Source of the DNA: Bacteroidota bacterium
GTDB taxonomy: Bacteria > Bacteroidota > Bacteroidia > B-17B0 > Aurantibacillaceae
Direction of reading: 5' to 3'
Length of the DNA stretch: 64,000 bases
Assembly: GCA_030684395.1 (NCBI GenBank)
Contig: JAUXTT010000001.1
Span: forward strand, 62,001-126,000
The notes below the pieces were generated by a model. It searched no databases. It was not told the DNA's origin and was given only the letters and a program-made list of their open reading frames with translations. This document shows, piece by piece, positions 22,275 to 30,923 of the stretch. Position numbers and translations under genes: made by a program. How positions within the stretch are numbered: position 1 is the stretch's first letter; every line of letters starts with the position of its first letter.

Positions 22275-25231
22275 ACCTCCTCGGAAGGCAACAAATAGCC
22301 GGAATTCCAACTGCAATCAATGAGTTATTTAAAAACGCTCATGATGCATACGCCGATAATGTTGAAATTGATTATTTCAGAAAGCAAAAACTCTTAGTTT
22401 TAAGAGATAATGGACTTGGAATGACTAAAAAGGATTTTGAATCCAGATGGTTAACTCTTGGCACTGAAAGCAAATTTACAAATAGGAAAACTCCTCCTCC
22501 ACCTAAAGACCCATCTAAACCAGAAAGACCCATGATGGGTGAAAAGGGTATTGGCAGGCTTGCAATAGCAAGCATTGGTAGTCAGGTTCTAATTCTTACC
22601 AAGGCTAAGAGAGAAAAAGAGAAGCATAAAATTGTGGCTGCTTTCATAAATTGGAATGTGTTTGAATTACCTGGCCTAGATTTAGATGACATAATTATTC
22701 CTATAAGGGAATTTGACGAGTTACCGACATCCTCTGACATAGAGGGAATGAAAAAAGAACTCAGCGATTCAATATCATTATTGCTAACTAAAGATGATAT
22801 CACAAAAGAAGAAGCTGCTTATCTAATAAAAAACATAAATGAATTTTCTATTTCACCCAAAGAAATTAATAATAAGCTAGTCGGAAATTTTGCATTTGAA
22901 AATAATGGAGGTACTCACTTTTACATTTCCCCAACAGAAGAAATTTTAAATAACAATATAGATTCAGAAAAAGATTCCTCCGACGCTACTAAAATAGAAA
23001 AAATGTTAGTTGGTTTTACTAACACAATGACTCCTGACCATCCTAAACCACTAGTTGAAATTGCGTTTCGCGATTATCGTAATGATGATGGCACCTACTA
23101 TAATATTCTTGATAAAGATAATTTTTTTGGTCCCGAAGACTTTGACCTAGCTGACCATCATTTTCAAGGTAAATTCGATGAATATGGTCAATTTGCCGGA
23201 ATAATTAAAATCTATCGAGAGAAAACATTTGATCATAAAATAAATTGGTCTGGAAATAATTATAAAGAAACTGACTGTGGATCCTTCGAAATTAATATAG
23301 CATATATTCAAGGTGCATTGAGGCAATCAATTATTGACGCTGAAAACTGGAATCGAATCAAAGCTAAAGGAGACAAATTTGGTGGTCTATATATTTACCG
23401 TGATAATATCAGAATTTTACCTTATGGCGACTCTAATTATGATTTTCTGGATGTCGAAAAAAATCGTTCCAAAAGCGCTGCATTCTATTTTTTCTCTTAC
23501 AGGAGAATGTTTGGAGTTATTGACATTTCAAAAAACAACAATTTTAAGTTAAAAGAAAAAGCGGGAAGGGAAGGCTTTATTGAGAATAAAGCATATAGAC
23601 AATTACAAGAAATATTAAAGAATTTTTTCGTTCAGTTAGCTGGTGATTTTTTTAGAGATGGCAATAGCACTAGTCCAAAAGCAGAATTTTGGACCCAAAA
23701 ACGAGCTGAACGAGAGTCATACTATAAAGCTTTAGAAAGAAGAGATCAACAATCAAAAGTTAGGAAAGAAAAATTTCAAGCTTCTTTAACTAGTTTTTTC
23801 AATGATTTAAGTTTAAAGAAACATGAGACGGAGATAAAAGAAATCTTAGAGGAAATTGATAAAAAATTTGGTTCCGTTGCGCATATTCAAGATCCCGATA
23901 AGGCAAGTCAAGCTTTGATTGACAACGAATTTGACGCTCGAAGACAAATCGAAGCTTATAGGCAAAAAATTAAGATTTCACAGCCAAAAGGTTTTACTAT
24001 TTCTAAAGATACCCGTTCAGATTACGAAGCCTATTTAACAGAAATGCAAAAATTAGAGTCGCAACTTTTCCAAAATGCAATTTTAGCAATTGACGCTCGA
24101 ATAGATGAATATACTTCCAAATTAAAAATTGAGATAAGCAAAAGAAAACGCCTTGAACAAGCGGTAGACTTCATTTCCGTTGAGGCAAAAAAAGTAGCTT
24201 CGAGTAAAGAAAAGGAAGCGAAAGAGGCCGTAACAGAAATAACTTCAAAAGTCAAAGACTTAACCAATGAACTTATGGTTGATCTGGATAATCAAATCAG
24301 GGATGTCAAAGATCGCTTCAAAAATCTGACTTTAGATTCCGCAAATGATTTTGATTTGGTTACTGAAAGACAGTCAATGGAAACTGATATAACTCGTGGA
24401 AAAGATAGAGTTACTCAAGTATTAGAACGTGTCATTTCCCAACTTCAATCAATCTATTGGGATAAAGATTCCAATAACGAATTCATAACCAACGATCAAA
24501 TTAACGATGCAATTTCGGAGGAGTTAGAAGAATTAAGAGAGAGGGTGCACGCAGATGTTGAATTGAGTCAATTAGGTTTAGCAGTAGGTGTTATTCATCA
24601 TGAATTTAATAGCACAATCAAATCAATTAGAGGCAGCATAAAAGATTTAAGAGCGTGGGCAGACGTCAATGAAAATTTAGATAGTGTATACAAGAACATT
24701 AAAATAAATTTTGAACATTTAGATGGATATTTAAACCTATTCACCCCACTTAATAGAAGGCTAAATAGGAAAAGAGAGAGTATCAACTCCTTGGAAATTA
24801 AAACTTTTCTAATTGATTTGTTTAGAACCAGATTAGAACGCCACAATATCAAATTTAAACATACCAAGGGATTCATTGACGAGAAGCTTTTCGGTTTTAG
24901 ATCAACATTCTATCCTGTATTTGTTAATATTATTGACAATGCTATTCATTGGTTAAACCAAACCTCAGAAGATCACGAAAAGATTATCCGACTTCACGCA
25001 GATCAAACTGGCTTCTATATTTCTAATAATGGCCTTGAAATTAAGAGTCAGGACAAAAACAAAATATTTGAGCTTGGATTTACGCGAAAAGCAAATGGCC
25101 GTGGAATGGGCCTTCACATTAGTAAGGAGGTATTAAATGCCGAGGAATATAATCTATTTTTAGATGCTCCTAGGCCGGAAAGTACAGTGACTTTCAAAAT
25201 TGAAAAGATTAAATCCTCGGGTGATGAATAA
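22241..25231 (+). CDS. MORC-like GHKL ATPase fused to histidine kinase core
   Basis: A 996-residue protein with two GHKL ATP-binding domains. The N-terminal one (residues 1-120) resembles MORC/MutL/HSP90 ATPases: NELFKNAHDAYA (N box), DNGLGM (G1), GEKGIGRLAIASIG (G2). A long middle part is partly helical, with strongly charged coiled coil around 490-780. The C-terminal 210 residues look like a sensor kinase core: an H box GVIHHEFNSTIKSIRGS (H786/H787), the N box NIIDNAIHW, and the lid motifs IFELGFTR and GRGMGLHIS. Prokaryotic MORC relatives (paraMORCs) are known from restriction-modification loci. Overlaps on both sides show translational coupling. Phosphotransfer to the next gene product is inferred. 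Confidence 0.85.
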   Translation: MAKFKARARALDLLGRQQIAGIPTAINELFKNAHDAYADNVEIDYFRKQKLLVLRDNGLGMTKKDFESRWLTLGTESKFTNRKTPPPPKDPSKPERPMMGEKGIGRLAIASIGSQVLILTKAKREKEKHKIVAAFINWNVFELPGLDLDDIIIPIREFDELPTSSDIEGMKKELSDSISLLLTKDDITKEEAAYLIKNINEFSISPKEINNKLVGNFAFENNGGTHFYISPTEEILNNNIDSEKDSSDATKIEKMLVGFTNTMTPDHPKPLVEIAFRDYRNDDGTYYNILDKDNFFGPEDFDLADHHFQGKFDEYGQFAGIIKIYREKTFDHKINWSGNNYKETDCGSFEINIAYIQGALRQSIIDAENWNRIKAKGDKFGGLYIYRDNIRILPYGDSNYDFLDVEKNRSKSAAFYFFSYRRMFGVIDISKNNNFKLKEKAGREGFIENKAYRQLQEILKNFFVQLAGDFFRDGNSTSPKAEFWTQKRAERESYYKALERRDQQSKVRKEKFQASLTSFFNDLSLKKHETEIKEILEEIDKKFGSVAHIQDPDKASQALIDNEFDARRQIEAYRQKIKISQPKGFTISKDTRSDYEAYLTEMQKLESQLFQNAILAIDARIDEYTSKLKIEISKRKRLEQAVDFISVEAKKVASSKEKEAKEAVTEITSKVKDLTNELMVDLDNQIRDVKDRFKNLTLDSANDFDLVTERQSMETDITRGKDRVTQVLERVISQLQSIYWDKDSNNEFITNDQINDAISEELEELRERVHADVELSQLGLAVGVIHHEFNSTIKSIRGSIKDLRAWADVNENLDSVYKNIKINFEHLDGYLNLFTPLNRRLNRKRESINSLEIKTFLIDLFRTRLERHNIKFKHTKGFIDEKLFGFRSTFYPVFVNIIDNAIHWLNQTSEDHEKIIRLHADQTGFYISNNGLEIKSQDKNKIFELGFTRKANGRGMGLHISKEVLNAEEYNLFLDAPRPESTVTFKIEKIKSSGDE

Positions 25232-26867
25232 TTCTTTTTTTGACACTTCTAAGTCGGTCGCAAATGACTTTTTACAGAGCATCGTATTTATTGATGACCG
25301 GGCCTATCCAGATCCAGACCAAAAGGAGCGACTTCATGAAAACAACTATCATGAATTTGATGCATTAAAAATTACTCAAGCATTTGCAAAAAGTCAAAAA
25401 ATATGCGCTGTTTATAAACCCAGAACAATAGAAGACATTAATGATTTAACAGTTTTAGTTAAAAAAGCTGACATTACAGTAATTGACTGGCAAATCAATA
25501 TAACTTCGGAAACATCAATAGAAAATAAGGAGGAAGATGCTGAAGAAGATGATCCTAGAGGCTCACATACACGAAAAATAATTCGAGGGATTTTGTCCGA
25601 CCCTCTCACTGGTAAGGGAAGTTTAAAATTAATTTTAGTCTATACGGGCGACACAGATCTTTATAATATAACAAAAGAAATATTTGACGATTTAACCACC
25701 CAAAACATTGAAGGTCTTCAAATTGGCGACTGCAAGGTCTTTACTCCAAACGTGAAAATACTGATAGTCGCAAAAGCATCGACAGATGACGAAAACGGAA
25801 ACAAATTCAAACATAATAGTGAATTAAAATCAAAAATTATAAAATATGAGAATTTACCCGAGTTCATTTTGACTGAGTTTTCAGAAATGACAAGTGGTTT
25901 ATTGTCTAACTTTGTACTCCAGGCGTTAACTGTTTTAAGAAACAACACATTCCGTTTAGTAAAACTATACAATAAAGATCTTGATCCTTCTTTTGTTCAT
26001 CATCGTCTGCTACTGCCCAATCAGGAAGATTCAAAAGAACAGTTAATTGAAATTCTTTCTAGTTCTGTACAAGCACTCCTTAATTACAATCAAGTTGGAA
26101 ATAGTGTCTCAATACAAAACATTAAATCATGGATTGATAAAAACACTTTTAAAGAGAGTTTACCTCTTTTTAAAAACAACAACATTATTCTTGATAACGA
26201 ATTCCTTAAATCTTGGAGTATTGACGGGATAGATAAGGCTATAACTGATTATTGGGGAACAAAGAATTTCGGTGAAATGAGTAAAAGTGTGATCCCCAAC
26301 TTTCAGACTATTTTTCACAAAAAAGGATCTTCCCTCTTAATGGACGGAAAAGAGAGCAATAAGCAGGACAGTGAATTTTCTATTTTAACTCATCATAAAA
26401 GCAATCTAAAACAGCCATCAAACATTCCAAAACTTTCCTTAGGAACAATTGTAAAACAAGATAGCAAAGGCGATAGCGGATATTTTTTATGCATTCAAGC
26501 AAAATGTGATAGTACAAGAGTGCTTTCCGAAAGAAAATTCCTCTTTTTACCTCTTAAAATTTCCGAAGAAGATAAAAAATTTCATTTAGTTATTGAAGAG
26601 AACAAGGTGTTTAAAAGACTGCAAGTCGTAAAAGATGCGTTTGAAATAAGAACTATCAAATTTAAACCGGAAGCCGGAAGTGAAAATATTATTGCAAGTA
26701 CTCGAGATAATAGTTTCTTTTTTATATCCACACACAATGAAAAACTCGATTGGATTTGCGATTTAAAGGATGCACATGCACAAAGAATTGCTAACACTTA
26801 CGCCTATCAATTATCCAGAATAGGATTAGATGAATCCGAATGGTTAAGACGTTGGGCAGGAAACTAA
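25224..26867 (+). CDS. receiver-domain protein of the methylase/MORC locus
   Basis: A 547-residue protein starting at ATG 25224, which overlaps the previous stop by eight bases; a TTG at 25200 would add eight residues and is less likely. Residues 15-175 form a response-receiver domain with the acidic pair D24-D25 (IVFIDDRAY), acceptor D88 (TVIDWQI), T141 (LVYTGD) and K171 (CKVF), so all canonical positions are kept. A Glu/Asp-rich insert follows the acceptor strand. The remaining 370 residues match nothing I recognise, and no helix-turn-helix is evident. It is probably the phospho-acceptor partner of the kinase upstream and an adaptor or effector for the ATPase downstream. Confidence 0.82.
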   Translation: MNNSFFDTSKSVANDFLQSIVFIDDRAYPDPDQKERLHENNYHEFDALKITQAFAKSQKICAVYKPRTIEDINDLTVLVKKADITVIDWQINITSETSIENKEEDAEEDDPRGSHTRKIIRGILSDPLTGKGSLKLILVYTGDTDLYNITKEIFDDLTTQNIEGLQIGDCKVFTPNVKILIVAKASTDDENGNKFKHNSELKSKIIKYENLPEFILTEFSEMTSGLLSNFVLQALTVLRNNTFRLVKLYNKDLDPSFVHHRLLLPNQEDSKEQLIEILSSSVQALLNYNQVGNSVSIQNIKSWIDKNTFKESLPLFKNNNIILDNEFLKSWSIDGIDKAITDYWGTKNFGEMSKSVIPNFQTIFHKKGSSLLMDGKESNKQDSEFSILTHHKSNLKQPSNIPKLSLGTIVKQDSKGDSGYFLCIQAKCDSTRVLSERKFLFLPLKISEEDKKFHLVIEENKVFKRLQVVKDAFEIRTIKFKPEAGSENIIASTRDNSFFFISTHNEKLDWICDLKDAHAQRIANTYAYQLSRIGLDESEWLRRWAGN

Positions 26868-26874
26868 AAGCCTT

Positions 26875-28686
26875 ATGAATACAGAATTACCAGAGCTAGT
26901 TGCTACTATCAAAAAAATAAAGCTAGGGAAGCAATTTCAAAAATATATTGATTTCATTCGATTTCCCTACTACAGAAATCTCGAAATTGACACCAAAATT
27001 AATTTCGATTTTCCTTTAACGGTATTCATAGGGCAAAATGGTTGCGGAAAGAGTTCATGTTTACATGCATTATATGGCGCTCCCAAAAGCCGTACGCCAT
27101 TTGATTTTTGGTTCGATACTAATGTTGATCCAATAGCATATTACAATGATGAGAAAAAAAGACATTCTTTTTGGTATTCATTTAAAGGTGAAAAAAATGT
27201 AATACGGGAAGTTATAAAAGCCAGAATAAAAAGGGGAGATGATCCTAATTATTGGGAAACAAGCAGGCCTTTAACTTGGGCTGGAATGAAAATGCGAAAT
27301 GATGGTAAACGAGATAAGCCAATAGCTAAAAATGTTGTTTATATAGATTTTCGAGCCGAATTGAGCGCTTTTGATAAATTCTTCTATTTTGGTAATGTTA
27401 AGGGCATTTCTTCAAAAAACAAACAGGAATTTATCCGAAGGAAGTCGGTCCAATTAAACAATGTTTTGTCTGGCAAAGTAAAGCAGTATGATACTTCGAC
27501 AAATGTTGTAAATAAAAAACTTAGAAAAATAACTACTAAAGAACTTGGTGCTATTTCCTTTATCATAGGTAAAAACTATACATCTGGAAACTTTCTTGAA
27601 CACTCGTTTTTTAGAAACGATGGGTACTCCGTTGTTTTTAATACATCTCACGCGAAATATTCAGAAGCTTTTGCCGGCAGTGGAGAGGTGGCAGTGGTAC
27701 GATTGGTTATGCGCGTTATGGATGCCCCTGATTATTCTTTAATTCTACTGGATGAACCGGAAGTTTCTTTACATCCGGGTGCTCAAAACAGGTTGAAATT
27801 ATTTCTATTAGATCAAATTAAACAAAAAAAACATCAAGTTGTTCTGACTAGTCATTCCCCATCTATTGTAAAAGGCTTACCAAAAGAAGCCATTAAAGTT
27901 TTTTATCAAAATCCTAATAACGGAAGATTTATTGTAAAAGAAAATTTGACTCCCGAAGAAGCCTTTTATCATATTGAATATCCCATTAATGAGAGAAAAA
28001 ATATTATTGTAGAGGATATTCTGGCACAAGAAATTATTGCTGGTGTATTAGATAAAATGGGAAAAGAGACAAAGAATTTATTTACTATTAAATTCAATCC
28101 AGGAGGTGAGTCTGTTGTAAAAAAGGAGTTTATTACAGTTTTCTGTCGAGAGTCCAATTCGAAAGATTTTGTTTTTTTTGATGGAGATCAGAAAGTGATT
28201 TTCCCACATTATGATTGGAGAAGCTTCCCTACTTCCTCACTGAATCTGAAGACTCTTACCGAAAAAATCAAAGAACAAACCAAAGGAGAAACAATAGAGT
28301 TCTCGGTTGATGGAGGTGCTCAAGGTGGTAATGAAAAGCAAAAGATAGATTTATTAAAAAAATACTTAGATTATTACTCTAGTAATGTTTTTTATATACC
28401 AAGCCTACTTCCCGAAGATCTCATTTGGGATCCTATTTATGCACATAATCAAATAAAATTAACCATTCATGATTCTGAAGTATCTTCCAAATACATAAGT
28501 GATTTGGGAATAAATGAGCCGATAAAAAAGAAATTTGTCTTCATTTCGGAAATATTGTTTGGCAGCAGTGAAGCTGATAAAGTTTTAAGTACACAAAGGC
28601 TATTTATCAGAAATTGGTTAAATTCTGAAAATGCAGATTATCTATACATAAAGTCTTTAATCGAGTCTATTATTTCTAACGCTTAA
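26875..28686 (+). CDS. OLD-like ATPase with TOPRIM domain
   Basis: A 603-residue protein. The first 350 residues form an ABC-type ATPase: Walker A GQNGCGKSS (53-61), a signature-like GSGEVAVVRLVMRV, Walker B LILLDEPEVSLHPG (D293) and the H loop VVLTSHSPSIV. The C-terminal part has a TOPRIM arrangement, with E380 in NIIVEDILAQE and D436-x-D438 in FFDGDQK. This is the architecture of OLD-family nucleases. It follows the receiver gene by seven bases and is the last gene of the locus. A DNA or RNA nuclease effector is the natural reading, though activity depends on residues not tested here. Confidence 0.85.
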   Translation: MNTELPELVATIKKIKLGKQFQKYIDFIRFPYYRNLEIDTKINFDFPLTVFIGQNGCGKSSCLHALYGAPKSRTPFDFWFDTNVDPIAYYNDEKKRHSFWYSFKGEKNVIREVIKARIKRGDDPNYWETSRPLTWAGMKMRNDGKRDKPIAKNVVYIDFRAELSAFDKFFYFGNVKGISSKNKQEFIRRKSVQLNNVLSGKVKQYDTSTNVVNKKLRKITTKELGAISFIIGKNYTSGNFLEHSFFRNDGYSVVFNTSHAKYSEAFAGSGEVAVVRLVMRVMDAPDYSLILLDEPEVSLHPGAQNRLKLFLLDQIKQKKHQVVLTSHSPSIVKGLPKEAIKVFYQNPNNGRFIVKENLTPEEAFYHIEYPINERKNIIVEDILAQEIIAGVLDKMGKETKNLFTIKFNPGGESVVKKEFITVFCRESNSKDFVFFDGDQKVIFPHYDWRSFPTSSLNLKTLTEKIKEQTKGETIEFSVDGGAQGGNEKQKIDLLKKYLDYYSSNVFYIPSLLPEDLIWDPIYAHNQIKLTIHDSEVSSKYISDLGINEPIKKKFVFISEILFGSSEADKVLSTQRLFIRNWLNSENADYLYIKSLIESIISNA

Positions 28687-28695
28687 TATTTGTAG

Positions 28696-28887
28696 GTTCC
28701 AGTAGCCTTGTTAAACGCAAACTACATTACTCCCAATCTTAATTTTGAAATCATTCTCCATTTGTATCCTTCGTTCAACTCGCATTTTCCCGAAACGGTA
28801 ATTGCCTTTTATATGGAAGAGGCGGACACCAAGCAATACACCGCTGCTTATTCCTCAGTACAAGCTTTTCCCATCATCGCAATTTAA
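28696..28887 (+). pseudogene. C-terminal remnant of an unidentified gene
   Basis: An open frame of 63 codons without a start codon of its own runs from a TAG at 28693 to TAA 28885, directly before the mfd-like duplicate. The encoded end has a normal amino-acid composition (YITPNLNFEIILHLYPSF and a later YTAAYSSVQAFPIIAI). It could be the tail of a gene that preceded mfd in a donor genome. I do not recognise the family. Confidence 0.35.
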
Positions 28888-29033
28888 TCCTATCTTTGTA
28901 TTCTCTTTTTAAATAACCGTTTTGGTTAATGTGCTAGAAAAAATCCATTTCGGAGGAAAGATCCCGCCGATCTCGTATCAAAAAATATTATTTGGATGGC
29001 ATAAAAAGTTCAGCACTCGCCTTTTATTCGGGA
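28884..29033 (+). pseudogene. diverged copy of mfd promoter and 5' end
   Basis: By hand alignment this 150-base stretch matches 30771-30923, the promoter and first ~35 codons of mfd, with about 13 substitutions and one two-base gap. The -7 box TATCTTTG (28891-28898), leader and start region are conserved. The gap falls in the run of A after codon 21 and shifts the frame, so the copy could only make a short peptide. Most coding differences are at third positions, which suggests divergence as a working gene before truncation. It marks an old recombination junction. Confidence 0.85.
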
Positions 29034-29325
29034 GTAACTCTCCGCTTATCTTCTTTCTTCGATGAGCATTTTACTGAAACGGGAATTGATGTGGAAGCGT
29101 GTATCGTATCTGTCCTTATAATAAAAGCTATGGTAGTTTAACGCTGCCCTTGTAACGAATCAGATCCACTTTGATCCCAATCAACGTACATTATATTGAT
29201 ATTCAAATAATTACCATTAATTTCGGAATCATAAAATAGATTATTAACTTTACGGTATTAAACAACAAACCCAATCCTTTATTTTTCGTTTAAGTACTTA
29301 AGGTAATTCATCATAAATTGTTTTC
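29034..29325. other. intergenic stretch with a possible gene remnant
   Basis: No complete gene is visible. A start-less open frame of 32 codons (29043-29141) encodes a plausible C-terminal peptide (LSSFFDEHFTETGIDVEA and onwards), perhaps another remnant. The distal part holds the probable promoter of the next gene. Confidence 0.3.
29245..29252 (+). promoter_or_regulatory. possible -7 box for the PIN module
   Basis: TAACTTTA, a TAnnTTTG-like box, lies 73 bases before the GTG start of the next gene. Weak support. Confidence 0.35.
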
Positions 29326-30279
29326 GTGGCTAATAAGGCAATACATACTATCAGTTTAAAGAATTTTGAATTTGCTAATGGCGAAATTCCTTTCTCTGTA
29401 TTGTCAAAAATTACTGAACAATTACGGAAAGTTTCAGAAGGCGCTTTAAGGTTATACATTGAAGGACGTAGCAGTAACAAGAGAGGAAGAGATCCTGAAT
29501 GGGTTGAGAAATCTTTAGATTTTACGCTATCTGGCATAAAAAAAGGCTCAACAATTTTAGAAGTTAAAGCTCCATATCTTACAGAAACACTAGGCAATTA
29601 CCAACAACCTCTTTATGATGAATTGGGATTAGATAGTTTAACAAATCAAACAGCCATAGGCTTGGCCATTGCAGCATACGAAAAAGCAACAGAAAACCCC
29701 GATAGTATAGATACATTAGATAAAAACCTACTTAAAATTATGTTAGGTTTTAATAAGTTTTTTGGACACGACACTAAAGCTTCTATTAATATTAACGGAA
29801 CTTTAAAACAGAAAATTAAAATTGCTCCAAATACTCTTCAAAAAATTAAAATCTTAGAAGAAAAAACTCCTGCCGACCAAAAAATTAAAATCACCGGAAA
29901 GCTGGAAATGATGAAACACTCAAGTAATTTATTAGAGTTAGTTAACGAAAACGGAAAATTTAAAGCGCACCTAAGTCACGATTATTCTTTTGAAAAAGCT
30001 TTACCTTTTTTCGGCAAAGAAATAACATGCGCAGGGCTGGCACATTTTAATCCGAAAGGTCAAATATCTTCTATAGAAATCAATAATATTACTGCCGCTG
30101 ATAAATCAGCCTCTTACTTTACAAATACAAGCTTTGCCATTCAGGAAAAATTAGACTTAACTGAATTAGCTGTAAAACAAAGCTACAAAGGAACAACTTC
30201 CGCAAAAATCAATATGCTTATAAAGGAAATTGATGTTGATGATGATTTAGAAACATTATTACAAACTCTTACAGCATAG
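29326..30279 (+). CDS. unknown 317-aa partner of a PIN toxin
   Basis: A 317-residue protein starting at GTG 29326. I do not recognise a family. It lacks a signal peptide and membrane segments. The first third is mixed helix/strand (TISLKNFEFANGEIP). A central part is rich in Lys/Ile strands (KIKIAPNTLQKIKILEEK). The end is acidic (EIDVDDDLETLLQTL). The gene precedes a PIN-domain gene by only 11 bases, so by position it would be the antitoxin. It is much larger than VapB-type antitoxins and shows no obvious DNA-binding motif. A repressor, a carrier or an RNA-linked partner are all open. Confidence 0.75.
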   Translation: MANKAIHTISLKNFEFANGEIPFSVLSKITEQLRKVSEGALRLYIEGRSSNKRGRDPEWVEKSLDFTLSGIKKGSTILEVKAPYLTETLGNYQQPLYDELGLDSLTNQTAIGLAIAAYEKATENPDSIDTLDKNLLKIMLGFNKFFGHDTKASININGTLKQKIKIAPNTLQKIKILEEKTPADQKIKITGKLEMMKHSSNLLELVNENGKFKAHLSHDYSFEKALPFFGKEITCAGLAHFNPKGQISSIEINNITAADKSASYFTNTSFAIQEKLDLTELAVKQSYKGTTSAKINMLIKEIDVDDDLETLLQTLTA

Positions 30280-30290
30280 TTGACACGCCA

Positions 30291-30746
30291 ATGAATATTG
30301 TTTTTGATACTAATGTTATTCTATACTATTTAACAAAGCACACAATTGTAGAAAAAATAGAGGAACAACTCAAGCCATTTGATAATAAAAACTTTTCTAT
30401 AATTTCTGTTGTTACAGAAGCTGAATTGTTATCATTAGCTATGCAAAGAGATTGGGGCATTAAAAAAACAGAAAACCTAAATAAGTTTTTAGAACAATTT
30501 TTAAAAGTTCCAATTCAGTCAAATGATTTAATCGAGATGTACGCATCTATAGACAACTACAGTCAGGGCAAAAGTAAAACGCATAAATATCCAAAAGGTT
30601 TTACTGCAAAAAACATGGGAAAGAATGATCTTTGGATTGCAGCAACCGCAGTTGTAACAAACTCTACAATTCTAACAAACGACAATGATTTTGAGCATTT
30701 AAATGGCGTTTTTACTTCGGTGTTTTCACTCAAAAATTTAAAATAG
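30291..30746 (+). CDS. PIN-domain (VapC-like) ribonuclease
   Basis: A 151-residue PIN-domain protein with the acidic active-site set: D6 in VFDTNVILYY, E43/E45 in VVTEAELLSLA, D113 in KNDLWIAATA, and D131/D133 in TNDNDF. This set coordinates divalent metal in VapC-type RNases. Length is slightly above the usual 130-140. It is cotranscribed with the 317-residue protein upstream and stops 25 bases before the duplicated mfd promoter segment. It probably acts as the toxin of a toxin-antitoxin or defence pair; the RNA target cannot be predicted. Confidence 0.85.
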   Translation: MNIVFDTNVILYYLTKHTIVEKIEEQLKPFDNKNFSIISVVTEAELLSLAMQRDWGIKKTENLNKFLEQFLKVPIQSNDLIEMYASIDNYSQGKSKTHKYPKGFTAKNMGKNDLWIAATAVVTNSTILTNDNDFEHLNGVFTSVFSLKNLK

Positions 30747-30770
30747 TCTGCACTATTTATTACAGGTAAA

Positions 30771-30923
30771 TTAATCCTATCTTTGCCTCCTCTTTTTAAA
30801 TAACCGTTTTGGTTAATGTGTTAGAAAAGATTCATTTCGGGGCTAAGATTCCGCCGATCTCGGATCAAAAAAAATATTATTTGGATGGCATAAAAGGTTC
30901 TGCACTCGCCTTTTATTCGGGAA
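30771..30923 (+). repeat. mfd 5' segment matching the upstream copy
   Basis: Intact partner of the diverged copy at 28884-29033. The match starts at TTAATCCTATCTTTG, just after the PIN gene, and ends within codon 38 of mfd. It holds the -7 box TATCTTTG at 30778-30785. Together the two copies bracket the PIN module as imperfect direct repeats. Confidence 0.85.
30778..30785 (+). promoter_or_regulatory. -7 promoter box of mfd
   Basis: TATCTTTG, an exact TAnnTTTG, lies 24 bases before the TTG start. It is conserved in the diverged copy at 28891-28898, where neighbouring bases differ, which supports function. Confidence 0.65.
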
